64,000 nt of DNA. Origin: Kordia zhangzhouensis. GTDB lineage: Bacteria > Bacteroidota > Bacteroidia > Flavobacteriales > Flavobacteriaceae. Below, one piece after another: positions 35,523 through 43,499 of this stretch. The position numbers and the translations under genes were made by a program. Position 1 is the first letter of the stretch; every line of letters begins with the position of its first letter. The stretch spans positions 496,001-560,000 of the forward strand of contig NZ_LBMH01000003.1 in NCBI RefSeq assembly GCF_001005305.1. The letters run 5' to 3'. The notes beneath the pieces were generated by a model. That model was not told the origin of the DNA. It saw only the letters and a list, made by a program, of their open reading frames with translations, and ran no database searches.

Positions 35523-36134
35523 ATGCGTATTTTTTTTAACGTTATATCATATATTTTTCATCCTATTTTTATTCCAGTCATGGCAACTATGGGGTATTTT
35601 CTTGTTACGCCACGATTGTACGACCGAAAGTTTTCAATAGACGTAACCATTGCCATTGCAATTTTTACAATCTGCATTCCTATTTTGGTTTTTATATTAT
35701 TAAAACGATTTAAGCTGATTGATTCTGTTTTTGTAAAAGATGTTTCACAGCGAAAAATTCCACTGTATTTATACGTATTACTATTATTCTTGATTATTAC
35801 AAAGGTTATTCCTCAATCAATTTTTGCAGAATTATTCGATTTCTTTGTAGCTTCTTTAGTATCGGCGCTTATTTGTCTTACTCTTGTTTTGTTTCGTGTA
35901 AAAGCAAGTATGCATATGATGGGAATTTCAGGCTTATTGATGTTTCTAATTGTACTAAGCATTACTTATCAACTCAATATTACCTTTGCTTTGAGTATTC
36001 TTATTTTACTCATAGGTTTGGTAGGAACTTCACGTTTGTATTTGAAAGCACATACACTTATAGAACTTATACTTGGCTTTTTTATTGGAACCATTCCTCA
36101 GCTTCTAGCTATGTATGATTGGTTTCAATCATAG
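35523..36134 (+). CDS. PAP2-like integral membrane protein, degenerate motifs
   Basis: A 203-residue protein with six hydrophobic segments. The third part has SRLYLKAHTLIELILGFFIG, which resembles PAP2 phosphatase motif 3 (SRxxxxxHxxxD) but with one residue fewer before His and Glu in place of Asp. The motif-2 region reads KASMHMMGISG instead of PSGH, and no KxxxxxxRP motif 1 is evident. It may be a lipid-phosphate phosphatase relative with altered or lost activity. It follows rpoN without any gap and converges on the PorT-like gene with a six-base overlap. Confidence 0.6.
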   Translation: MRIFFNVISYIFHPIFIPVMATMGYFLVTPRLYDRKFSIDVTIAIAIFTICIPILVFILLKRFKLIDSVFVKDVSQRKIPLYLYVLLLFLIITKVIPQSIFAELFDFFVASLVSALICLTLVLFRVKASMHMMGISGLLMFLIVLSITYQLNITFALSILILLIGLVGTSRLYLKAHTLIELILGFFIGTIPQLLAMYDWFQS

Positions 36135-36848
36135 AATATAAAACATTAAACCCACTTTAATTGCACTCATTTCGAAGCGTTCTCCTGTGTTGGTACTCGT
36201 TCCGTCTTTAAAAAGTGCATTCAACCCATAATACAAGTGAAAATTCCACGTGTTATATCCTGCACTGAGTGTTAAGCCATAACGGAAACTATCAAAATCA
36301 TCATTTTGAAATTTAAGCTTTCCACTATCGCCTATAAATTTAGAAATCCCCGAAAACATATATCCCAACTTAAAACCTGCATAAATACGCCAAAATTTAT
36401 AATCGGTTGCTGTTGAAGTTCTCCAACGAAACTCTATGGGCAATTCTACCTCGTGAGTTCTGTATTTATTTCTACTAAAATTCTCATCTCCGTTAATGAC
36501 TTCGTAAACAATTCCGTTGTCTGTTTCAGTAGCTTTCAAGTTGTGAAAATAGGAGTTATAGGAATATCCAATTCCAATACCTATTGCCTTATTCCTATTC
36601 TCATTTATTGGAAAATCTCTAATAAATCCTAAGTGAATTCCACTTGAAAAATTATTTTGAGAAACCTCACTAGGACGATTTTGGAGTATATTATAGGTTA
36701 TTCCAATATAAAATTGATCTTCTCTATAATTTTCATCAGGAATTGTATCTAGAATGACTTCTTCTTGTGCATGCAACCATAAAGTTCCTAACAGAAAAGA
36801 AAAAAGTATAATTACAAAGTGCTTTGGCGAATAATGCATTAAATTCAT
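36129..36848 (-). CDS. PorT-family outer-membrane beta-barrel protein
   Basis: A 239-residue protein with a signal peptide ending near LHAQ (residue 27) and a mature part of alternating strands typical of eight-stranded barrels. Examples are DQFYIGITYNI, GIHLGFIRDFP, IGIGIGYSYNSYF and the last strand AIKVGLMFYIL. It resembles the PorT/porin family (Outer_membrane_beta-brl_2). True PorT/SprT is needed for the T9SS, but family members are many, and I would not equate this one with PorT from sequence alone. It lies downstream of the ExbB/ExbD operon, separated by a terminator, and may have its own promoter. Confidence 0.72.
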   Translation of the reverse strand: MNLMHYSPKHFVIILFSFLLGTLWLHAQEEVILDTIPDENYREDQFYIGITYNILQNRPSEVSQNNFSSGIHLGFIRDFPINENRNKAIGIGIGYSYNSYFHNLKATETDNGIVYEVINGDENFSRNKYRTHEVELPIEFRWRTSTATDYKFWRIYAGFKLGYMFSGISKFIGDSGKLKFQNDDFDSFRYGLTLSAGYNTWNFHLYYGLNALFKDGTSTNTGERFEMSAIKVGLMFYIL

Positions 36849-36876
36849 TTTTTAATCTTATAAGCAAGATAGTATA

Positions 36877-36906
36877 AAAAAAGCACTCTAAAAAGAGTGC
36901 TTTTTT
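36877..36906 (-). terminator. intrinsic terminator of the ExbB/ExbD operon
   Basis: A perfect 12-base palindrome arm (AAAAAAGCACTC / GAGTGCTTTTTT) with a six-base loop. It is symmetrical and sits 22 bases after the stop of the last exbD gene on the minus strand. Confidence 0.88.
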
Positions 36907-36927
36907 ATCTGTAAAATTTAAGATTTT

Positions 36928-37413
36928 CTATTTAAGATTTTCACTTACATTACCTTTTCTTGTAGTGTAATTAATCTTTAAAGCATTGATTTCACGAAGT
37001 TCTTGTTTGATATCAGATATCAATCCCATATTCGTTTCACCATCTACTTTAAGAGCCGTAATGGCAACATTTCTAAATTCTGGCCCTAGCTCATTATTTA
37101 ATGTGTTGAACCAATAATCTTTGATTTCAGAAACATCGGCAAATTTATCATTTAACTGAATTTTAGCCTGTGTTCCTACTTCACTACGGTAACGTTCACT
37201 TGGTTTTCCTGCATAAATGTAAATCACAGGATCAGTTTTATCAAGTTTTTGCACTTGATCTGCTGCTGGAAACTTTTGTGCTACTTTATAATCATCTTTT
37301 TTAAACGTTGTTACCGTCATAAAGAAGAATAATAGCATGAAAACGATATCTGGTAAAGCTGCTGTAGATACTGGTGGCAACTCACCACTTTTTTTCTTTT
37401 TAAATTTAGACAT
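36928..37413 (-). CDS. ExbD/TolR-family biopolymer transport protein (2)
   Basis: A 161-residue inner-membrane protein: a cytoplasmic start (KFKKKKSGELPPVSTAALPD), one helix (DIVFMLLFFFMTVTTF) holding the proton-path aspartate, and a periplasmic domain of about 120 residues. ExbD forms the dimer inside the ExbB pentamer that converts proton flow to force on TonB. It is the last gene of the four-gene operon, 14 bases after the other exbD. Two ExbD paralogues are common in Bacteroidota and may form heterodimers. Confidence 0.9.
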   Translation of the reverse strand: MSKFKKKKSGELPPVSTAALPDIVFMLLFFFMTVTTFKKDDYKVAQKFPAADQVQKLDKTDPVIYIYAGKPSERYRSEVGTQAKIQLNDKFADVSEIKDYWFNTLNNELGPEFRNVAITALKVDGETNMGLISDIKQELREINALKINYTTRKGNVSENLK

Positions 37414-37427
37414 AGTAACTACATTTT

Positions 37428-38045
37428 TTAATTATTAGTTTCTGCTTCAGATATTTTCAAAGGATACATCTCCCTGATCACTTCTAGCTTTGTATTCAAT
37501 TCCTCCTTTAGAGACTCTCCAGTTTGCGGATGAGCCGCAATAGAATCCATTGATGTATATTTTTGTCCATAAAGCCTCATTGACTCTCTATTACGCAAGA
37601 AATTATAAGCTCCTACAAGCTCGTTCTGAACAGAAATAAACGTTTTATATTCTGTTTCTCTATCATTTCTTACAGAGATAATTGCTTTATTAGGATGGTC
37701 TGATGAGTCCTCACTTCTTTTTCCTTTGCAATAATTACAAGGCTCACCTTTCTCATTGGTTCCACCACCGTTATCAAGAAAATCGATAGCTGCTTGACGT
37801 AAGTCTTTAATTTCCATCAATTCTTCTTCAACCAAAAGATCGTTATTCTTATTTACCAATACTGTAAACAAATTCTTTTGTTTAATGACAGGCGGAACAA
37901 CTCCTTCTGGCGGAATTGGCGGTAACTTTCTAGTGATACCCGCATCTTCCTCAAAGGTTGTGGTTACTAAGAAAAAGATAAGAAGTAAGAATGCAATATC
38001 TGCCATCGATCCTGCATTAACTTCTGGTATGTTTCTTCTTCCCAT
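37428..38045 (-). CDS. ExbD/TolR-family biopolymer transport protein (1)
   Basis: A 205-residue ExbD protein with MGRRNIPEVNAGSMADIAF, a single helix carrying the conserved aspartate in SMADIAFLLLIFFLVTT, and a long periplasmic domain. An unusual insert (about residues 98-115) has a CxxC motif, CNYCKGK, which could bind metal or form a disulfide. It ends 14 bases before the second exbD and begins two bases after the small membrane protein gene, so all are cotranscribed. Confidence 0.92.
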   Translation of the reverse strand: MGRRNIPEVNAGSMADIAFLLLIFFLVTTTFEEDAGITRKLPPIPPEGVVPPVIKQKNLFTVLVNKNNDLLVEEELMEIKDLRQAAIDFLDNGGGTNEKGEPCNYCKGKRSEDSSDHPNKAIISVRNDRETEYKTFISVQNELVGAYNFLRNRESMRLYGQKYTSMDSIAAHPQTGESLKEELNTKLEVIREMYPLKISEAETNN

Positions 38046-38047
38046 AA

Positions 38048-38458
38048 TTATTTGTTAAGTGATTTTTTGATTCCAAATCCTACCATCGCTAAAATTGCGA
38101 CTGCTGCTAAAAAGTAGAACATGTAAATACCTGTTCCTACCAATTTAGATGTGCTTTCATCGATTGAAATTTCACCTACTTGTGTTGGAGATTCACTCGC
38201 AGACACATACGATAATATACCGATGATTGCAAAAACTGCCAAAGAAATCAATGATTTCTTTAATGCTTGCGGATTGGTCGCCAAGTTTTTGAGACCAAAA
38301 AATAGTGCCAATGCTGCAGTTACGATTACAAGAACTTCTCCTGCAACAATCATTCCATTTCCAGTTGATTTATCCGATAAAATCATCACGTATAGGATAA
38401 CTCCTATCAGTGCGATAACGGCAACTAAGATTGTTAATATTAATTTTAATGATTTCAT
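38048..38458 (-). CDS. small four-helix membrane protein of the ExbB/ExbD operon
   Basis: A 136-residue protein with four hydrophobic segments and no enzyme motif. It sits between exbB and exbD(1), with 30- and 2-base gaps, a position I have seen for uncharacterised proteins in flavobacterial ExbB/ExbD operons. It may be an accessory subunit of the energising complex. Function unknown; it is certainly a gene by position and coding pattern. Confidence 0.8.
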   Translation of the reverse strand: MKSLKLILTILVAVIALIGVILYVMILSDKSTGNGMIVAGEVLVIVTAALALFFGLKNLATNPQALKKSLISLAVFAIIGILSYVSASESPTQVGEISIDESTSKLVGTGIYMFYFLAAVAILAMVGFGIKKSLNK

Positions 38459-38488
38459 ATGATATAGTATTGTATAAAGTTGATAGTC

Positions 38489-39217
38489 TTATTTCTTGTA
38501 ACGAACTAATAAATCTATTAATGAAATAGATGAATCTTCCATGTCGTTTACAATACTATCAATCTTTGCAATAATATAGTTATAGAAAATCTGAAGTATG
38601 ATACCTACGATCAAACCAAATACTGTTGTTAATAAGGCTACCTGAATAGAACCTGCAATTAACGAAGCATCAAGTGTACCTGCTGCTTGAATTTGAGTAA
38701 AGGCTTGAATCATACCAATTACCGTTCCCATGAATCCTAACATCGGTGCAATTGCGATAAATAAAGAAATCCAAGATACGTTTCTTTCCAATTGTCCCAT
38801 TTGTACTCCTCCATACGCTACAACAGCTTTTTCAGCATTATCAACACCTTCATCCATACGATCTAATCCTTGATAGAAAATAGAAGCTACAGGACCTTTT
38901 GTGTTTCTCGCTACTTCTTTCGCTGCTTCAACACCACCAGTTGCTAATGCATTTTCAACATTGGCTAACAATTTCTTGTTATTTGTTGTTGCCATGTTTA
39001 AGTAGATGATTCTTTCAATACATATTGCTAATCCTAAGATAAGACACAACAATACAATTCCCATGAATCCAGGTCCACCCTTGATAAAGTAATCTTTCAA
39101 TATTTGGTGAAATCCTTGTGACTCTACTGCTGCCTCGTTAGCGTCTTGTGCTACTGCAACACCTACATTTAAAATCGTTAACATGGCTACAGCCATAATA
39201 GAAAATCCTTTTTTCAT
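38489..39217 (-). CDS. exbB: MotA/TolQ/ExbB proton-channel family protein
   Basis: A 242-residue protein. It has an N-terminal signal-like helix, a periplasmic segment, then a helix (GIVLLCLILGLAICIERIIY) and a cytoplasmic helical stalk. The paired helices of the family follow (WISLFIAIAPMLGFMGTVIGMIQAF and ASLIAGSIQVALLTTVFGLIVG). This is the ExbB pentamer component powering TonB-dependent transport or a related motor. It is the first gene of the minus-strand operon, ahead of the small membrane protein and two exbD genes; no tonB is in the window. Confidence 0.92.
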   Translation of the reverse strand: MKKGFSIMAVAMLTILNVGVAVAQDANEAAVESQGFHQILKDYFIKGGPGFMGIVLLCLILGLAICIERIIYLNMATTNNKKLLANVENALATGGVEAAKEVARNTKGPVASIFYQGLDRMDEGVDNAEKAVVAYGGVQMGQLERNVSWISLFIAIAPMLGFMGTVIGMIQAFTQIQAAGTLDASLIAGSIQVALLTTVFGLIVGIILQIFYNYIIAKIDSIVNDMEDSSISLIDLLVRYKK

Positions 39218-39294
39218 TTCTCTTGAACTTAAATTTTGTTAGTTAATCGGGTTAAAGATATAAAAATTTTACAATTATTTACGATAAATTTCTG

Positions 39295-39382
39295 CAGAGA
39301 GGAAGGGATTCGAACCCTCGATACGGTTGTGCCGTATACACACTTTCCAGGCGTGCGCCTTCGACCACTCGGCCACCTCTCT
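39295..39382 (-). tRNA. tRNA-Ser (anticodon GGA)
   Basis: An 88-base type II tRNA on the minus strand. The acceptor stem pairs AGAGAGG with CCTCTCT, the discriminator is G as expected for serine, and the D arm reads TGGCCGAGTGGTCGAAGGC. The anticodon loop holds CTGGAAA (anticodon GGA). A long variable arm and a T arm GGGTTCGAACCC are present. CCA is not encoded. It lies between exbB and ansA. Confidence 0.96.
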
Positions 39383-39439
39383 ATATCGTCGGGCAAATAA
39401 CAAAAAAAAAATTAGTTTTTGAAATATATCTAGTTATTT

Positions 39440-40468
39440 TTAGGACATTTCACCTCTAATTTGTGTTTCAAACACTGTTTTGAAGTCAGATTTATTTATT
39501 TTTCTACCTAAAAGGTACATTAATTTTGCAACAGCCGATTCTGTCGTGATATCTTTTCCACTAATAATTTCAAGGCTTTTAAGCGCTACACTAGTTTCAT
39601 ATTGCCCCATAATTACTCTTCCTCCTGAACATTGTGTAACATTTACAATTATGATTCCTCGTTGCTTTATTTCGTATAAAAAATCCAAAAACCATGCTTC
39701 GGTAGGCGCATTTCCTGCTCCATAAGTTTCCAAAATAATAGCTTTTATGCTCGGAGAAGCTAAAAAGCCTTCTATACTAGCGCGCGTTATTCCTGGAAAT
39801 AGTTTAATTATAGCTATATTATTATCTATTTCTTTATGAACTTTAAATTTTTTATTGTTTGTTGGTCGCCATAAATTTTCTTTAAACACCTTTAAATGCA
39901 CACCCGATTCTGCCAAAGGCGGATAGTTGAGCGATGCAAATGCTTCAAAATGTTCTGCATTTATTTTTGTAGTTCGATTGGCTCTATATAATTTGTATTC
40001 AAAATATAAACCAACTTCAGTAATTTGAGGTTTTCCTTGGTCATCCCATAGCGATGCTATTTGAATTGATGTAATCAAATTTTCTTTGGCATCTGTTCGC
40101 AAATCTCCTATTGGCAACTGAGAACCTGTAAATATTACTGGCTTCGCAAGGTTTTCTAACATAAAACTTAATACCGATGCTGAGTAACTCATTGTATCAC
40201 TTCCATGGAGCACTACAAACCCGTCAAATCGTTCATAGTTTTCCTCAATTATGGATGCCATTTTTATCCAATATTGTGGATTCATATTGGACGAATCAAT
40301 TGGATCTTGAAAAGCGACTGTTTCTATATTACAATCTAGGTGTGAAAGTTCAGGAATTCGCTCTAAAAGTTTAGCAAAGTCAAAAGCACGCAAAGCACCT
40401 GTTGCAAAGTCCTTAATCATTCCAATAGTACCGCCTGTATAGATGAGTAAAATTTTAGGTTGATTCAT
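39440..40468 (-). CDS. ansA: type I L-asparaginase
   Basis: A 342-residue cytoplasmic asparaginase, hydrolysing Asn to Asp and ammonia. Active-site blocks are visible: IYTGGTIGM near residues 9-17 with the nucleophilic Thr, VVLHGSDTMSYSASVL with the Thr-Asp pair, and FTGSQLPIGDLRTDAKENL. There is no signal peptide, matching the type I, low-affinity class. It lies 58 bases downstream of the TatD gene on the same strand and may share its transcript. Confidence 0.94.
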   Translation of the reverse strand: MNQPKILLIYTGGTIGMIKDFATGALRAFDFAKLLERIPELSHLDCNIETVAFQDPIDSSNMNPQYWIKMASIIEENYERFDGFVVLHGSDTMSYSASVLSFMLENLAKPVIFTGSQLPIGDLRTDAKENLITSIQIASLWDDQGKPQITEVGLYFEYKLYRANRTTKINAEHFEAFASLNYPPLAESGVHLKVFKENLWRPTNNKKFKVHKEIDNNIAIIKLFPGITRASIEGFLASPSIKAIILETYGAGNAPTEAWFLDFLYEIKQRGIIIVNVTQCSGGRVIMGQYETSVALKSLEIISGKDITTESAVAKLMYLLGRKINKSDFKTVFETQIRGEMS

Positions 40469-40526
40469 TTTGATTCTTCATTACATCACCCGATGGCGAT
40501 ATTATTTTTAAGATTTAGATAGAAAT

Positions 40527-41294
40527 TTAGACCCCAAAAACAGCTTTAGAGTTTTCAGTGGTTATTCGAGCAGCATCTTCAGTAGAAATTTTATAAATAC
40601 TTGCCACCTTCTCTAATACATTTACAATGTAACTGCTTTCATTTCGTTTTCCTCTATATGGTGTTGGCGCCAAATATGGAGCATCCGTTTCTAAAACAAT
40701 ATGTTTTATAGGAATATGTGCTAAAAACTGATCAATTTTTCCGTTTTTAAAGGTAACAACACCTCCTATTCCCAGTTTCATATTATACTTAATTGCTTTT
40801 TCTGCATGCTCCTTTGTTCCTGTAAAACAATGAAAAATTCCAAATAACTCTTCTCCTTTTTCTTTTTCTAATACTTCAAAAACTTCATCAAAAGCATCAC
40901 GACAATGAATCACAATTGGCAACTTATATTTTTTTGCTAATTGTATTTGATATTGAAAAGCCTCTTGTTGTTCTTTTAAAAAAGTTGTGTCCCAATAAAG
41001 ATCAATCCCTATTTCACCTACCGCATAAAATTTTCGGTTGGTTAATAAGTATTCTACATGTGCCAATTCTTCTTTATAATTTTCTTTTACATGTGTTGGA
41101 TGTAACCCTGTCATTAGAAACACTTCCTTAGGAAAATCTTTTTCCAATTGAAACATACGTTCTGTATAAGTTGAGTCAATTGCTGGCACGAAAAAACGTT
41201 GCACACCACTATCAATGGCGCGTTGCATCATTTCCTTTTGATCTTCTTCAAAAGCTTCACTATATAGGTGTGTATGCGTATCTGTAATTATCAT
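40527..41294 (-). CDS. TatD-family metal-dependent hydrolase
   Basis: A 255-residue TIM-barrel hydrolase related to TatD DNase. The metal ligands are in ITDTHTHLYSEAF (HxH at the start), VGEIGIDLYWD (Glu), PIVIHCRDAF (His), GIFHCFTG (His) and LETDAPYLAP (Asp). The ATG at 41294 gives the normal start MIITDTHTHLY; a longer reading to 41327 would run through a -7 box and adds no homologous residues. TatD proteins act as 3'-5' exonucleases and D-aminoacyl-tRNA deacylase-like enzymes; which activity applies is not shown. Confidence 0.93.
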   Translation of the reverse strand: MIITDTHTHLYSEAFEEDQKEMMQRAIDSGVQRFFVPAIDSTYTERMFQLEKDFPKEVFLMTGLHPTHVKENYKEELAHVEYLLTNRKFYAVGEIGIDLYWDTTFLKEQQEAFQYQIQLAKKYKLPIVIHCRDAFDEVFEVLEKEKGEELFGIFHCFTGTKEHAEKAIKYNMKLGIGGVVTFKNGKIDQFLAHIPIKHIVLETDAPYLAPTPYRGKRNESSYIVNVLEKVASIYKISTEDAARITTENSKAVFGV

Positions 41295-41298
41295 GTCG

Positions 41299-41306
41299 CA
41301 AAAATA
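41299..41306 (-). promoter_or_regulatory. -7 box of the TatD promoter
   Basis: On the minus strand TATTTTTG matches TAnnTTTG, 4 bases before the ATG at 41294. This would give an almost leaderless transcript. Confidence 0.4.
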
Positions 41307-41421
41307 GTATTTTAGAGATGAATACAAGTTGTGTATTTTTTAAAAACTTTAGATTTCCTTTGCAATTGACAGAAACTATTGTTTTGATTTGTACTTTCGC
41401 AACATCACAACTGAAAACTAT

Positions 41422-41862
41422 ATGAAAAAAAGTTTGAGAAAATTTTTGCTTGATAAGGGTTATCAACGAATTAAACTAAATCGTATTAACACTAATCATT
41501 ATGAAATGAAAGCAAAGATTAACGGTGTTGAAGGAAGTTTTATTTTAGATACTGGTGCTTCTACTTCATGTGTAGGTTTTGAAGCAATTGAAACTTTCAA
41601 TTTAGTAGCAAAGGCTTCAGAAATTAAAGCCGCTGGCGCTGGCGCCATCAATATGGAAACACAAGTTTCAAAAGGTAATAAAATACGTATTGGGAAATGG
41701 ACCAAACAACGCGTTGCTTTGGTTTTATTTAATTTAGATCATGTAAATACCGCACTAACGCAACATAAAGCCGAACCAGTTCATGGTATTATTGGCGCAG
41801 ATATTTTGCGAAAAGGAAAAGCTGTGATTGACTACGACAAGAGCTGCTTGTATTTAAAATAA
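41422..41862 (+). CDS. retropepsin-like aspartic protease (clan AA)
   Basis: A 146-residue protein with one aspartic-protease half. The catalytic motif is FILDTGASTS with D43, T44 and G45; the second signature is HGIIGADILRKG near residue 125. Single-domain members act as homodimers, like retropepsin. There is no signal peptide. The ATG at 41422 is chosen; an upstream TTG at 41389 would add 11 residues and overlaps a TACTTTCG promoter-like sequence. Substrate unknown; this small family is widespread in Bacteroidota. Confidence 0.85.
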   Translation: MKKSLRKFLLDKGYQRIKLNRINTNHYEMKAKINGVEGSFILDTGASTSCVGFEAIETFNLVAKASEIKAAGAGAINMETQVSKGNKIRIGKWTKQRVALVLFNLDHVNTALTQHKAEPVHGIIGADILRKGKAVIDYDKSCLYLK

Positions 41863-42011
41863 CGCATTTTTATCCCTAAGTTAGATTACACAAAAACACA
41901 TCCTCTTTACTTATAAAAGCTAGTATGCAGCAAAAAACACGTAATTTTACGTATTGTTTCAAATCTGTATTTTGAAGAATTTTACATCGTTATTAATCAA
42001 CCCTAATTGTG

Positions 42012-42116
42012 ATGACCTCCCTAACTCAAAACAATAAGCGATTTACCATCCTTTTTACCATACAAGTAATTTTATTGGTGACTGCGTTTTGCATAAATAT
42101 TTATGCCTTATTATAA
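42012..42116 (+). CDS. 34-residue single-span membrane peptide
   Basis: An ATG-TAA frame in the gap between the aspartic protease gene and odhB. It encodes a short basic start (MTSLTQNNKRF), one hydrophobic helix of about 20 residues and the end NIYALL. The stop codon sits immediately before a strong terminator hairpin, as for a real last gene. The charge pattern (positive inside) is what a small inner-membrane protein would show. There is no homologue I can name, and short hydrophobic frames also arise by chance. Confidence 0.45.
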   Translation: MTSLTQNNKRFTILFTIQVILLVTAFCINIYALL

Positions 42117-42151
42117 AAAAAGCACGATAATTATAGTATACCGTGCTTTTT
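42116..42151. terminator. bidirectional terminator between small membrane gene and odhB
   Basis: AAAAGCACG (42118-42126) pairs with CGTGCTTTT (42142-42150), flanked by As and Ts on the two sides. It can serve both the plus-strand small gene and odhB on the minus strand. Confidence 0.8.
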
Positions 42152-42174
42152 AAATTTATAATGTTTAGAAAGAA

Positions 42175-43398
42175 TTATAATTCCAATGCCTTTCTCACAT
42201 TGTTATCCATCAATAATTCTTCTGGGTTTTCTAATGCTTCTTTCACTGCCACCAAGAAACCTACCGATTCTCTACCATCAATAATTCGGTGGTCATATGA
42301 TAACGCAACGTACATGATTGGACGAATTTCTACTTTACCATCAATAGCAACTGGTCTTTCAACAATGTTATGCATTCCTAAAATACCTGATTGTGGTGGA
42401 TTGATAATTGGCGTAGATAACATACTTCCAAAAACACCTCCATTAGAGATTGTAAAGGTTCCGCCAGTCATTTCATCTACTGTAATTTGTCCGTCGCGCG
42501 CACGCAATGCCAAACGTTTTACTTCTGCTTCTACACCTCTAAAAGATAAGTTTTCCGCATTTCTAATTACAGGCACCATCAATCCTTTAGGTCCAGAAAC
42601 CGCAATGCTAATATCACAGAAATCATAGCTTATCATTTCTTTTCCATCAATCATAGAGTTTACTGCAGGATATAATTTTAACGCACGAACTACTGCCAAC
42701 GTAAAGAACGACATGAATCCTAAACTTACACCATGTTTTGCTTTGAAGTCTTCTTTATATTCTTTACGCAACGCAAAAATTGGCGACATATCTACTTCGT
42801 TGAACGTTGTAAGCATAGCTGTTTCGTTCTTTGCAGATACCAAACGCTCAGCCACTTTTCTACGAAGCATTGATAATTTTTTACGTTCGCTCCCTCGCGA
42901 TCCACCAGTTGGTGTTCCCATACTCGGTTGCGCATTTACTGCATCATCTTTAGTAACACGACCATCTTTTCCAGTTCCTTTCACTTCACTAGCATCCATT
43001 CCTTTTTCTGCAAGAATCTTTTTAGCTGCTGGCGAAGCACTTCCTGAAGCGTACGTTTTAGCTGGCTCTGCAGCTGCTTTTGGAGCTTCCGCTACAGGTG
43101 CCGCTTTTGGAGCTTCATCCTTCTTCTCTTCTTTTGGCGCACTGCTTCCATTTGGCGCTTTTGCACTTGTGTCAATTAAACAAACTACTTGTCCAACCGC
43201 TACAGCATCGCCTTCCTCAGCTTTTAAGGTGATTGTTCCACTAGCTTCTGCTGGCAACTCCAACGTTGCTTTGTCTGAATCAACCTCAGCAATTGCTTGG
43301 TCTTTTTCAACATAGTCGCCATCTGCTACTAACCATTCTGCGATCTCTACTTCAGTGATGGATTCTCCTGGCGAAGGAACTTTCATTTCTAAAATCAT
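42175..43398 (-). CDS. odhB: 2-oxoglutarate dehydrogenase E2 (dihydrolipoyl succinyltransferase)
   Basis: The E2 core of the 2-oxoglutarate dehydrogenase complex, 407 residues. Domain order: a lipoyl domain (1-80; lipoyl-lysine in [13 protein letters not shown]), an Ala/Pro/Lys-rich linker, and a peripheral-subunit-binding domain ([32 protein letters not shown]). A hinge and then the CoA-dependent acyltransferase domain follow, with the catalytic [16 protein letters not shown]. It passes the succinyl group from E1 to CoA in the TCA cycle. It lies 101 bases downstream of odhA on the same strand. Confidence 0.97.
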   Translation of the reverse strand: MILEMKVPSPGESITEVEIAEWLVADGDYVEKDQAIAEVDSDKATLELPAEASGTITLKAEEGDAVAVGQVVCLIDTSAKAPNGSSAPKEEKKDEAPKAAPVAEAPKAAAEPAKTYASGSASPAAKKILAEKGMDASEVKGTGKDGRVTKDDAVNAQPSMGTPTGGSRGSERKKLSMLRRKVAERLVSAKNETAMLTTFNEVDMSPIFALRKEYKEDFKAKHGVSLGFMSFFTLAVVRALKLYPAVNSMIDGKEMISYDFCDISIAVSGPKGLMVPVIRNAENLSFRGVEAEVKRLALRARDGQITVDEMTGGTFTISNGGVFGSMLSTPIINPPQSGILGMHNIVERPVAIDGKVEIRPIMYVALSYDHRIIDGRESVGFLVAVKEALENPEELLMDNNVRKALEL

Positions 43399-43499
43399 CG
43401 TGTTCTATATTTTAGTTTTTATTTTATTTATTTTTGGCGTTTGCCTCCGATTACCTCAGCAAGCGCAGGATTAGTATTGAACAAAATCGAAATACAATC

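Noticed and set aside
36129-36848. Naming this gene porT/sprT of the type IX secretion system
   Set aside because: Barrel proteins of this family are numerous, and the neighbours are ExbB/ExbD and rpoN, so T9SS function is not supported by sequence alone.
42713-43315. 200-codon plus-strand frame opposite odhB
   Set aside because: It is antisense to the well-conserved lipoyl and linker regions of odhB; its Ala/Ser/Phe-rich content is what the complement of an Ala/Pro/Lys linker gives.
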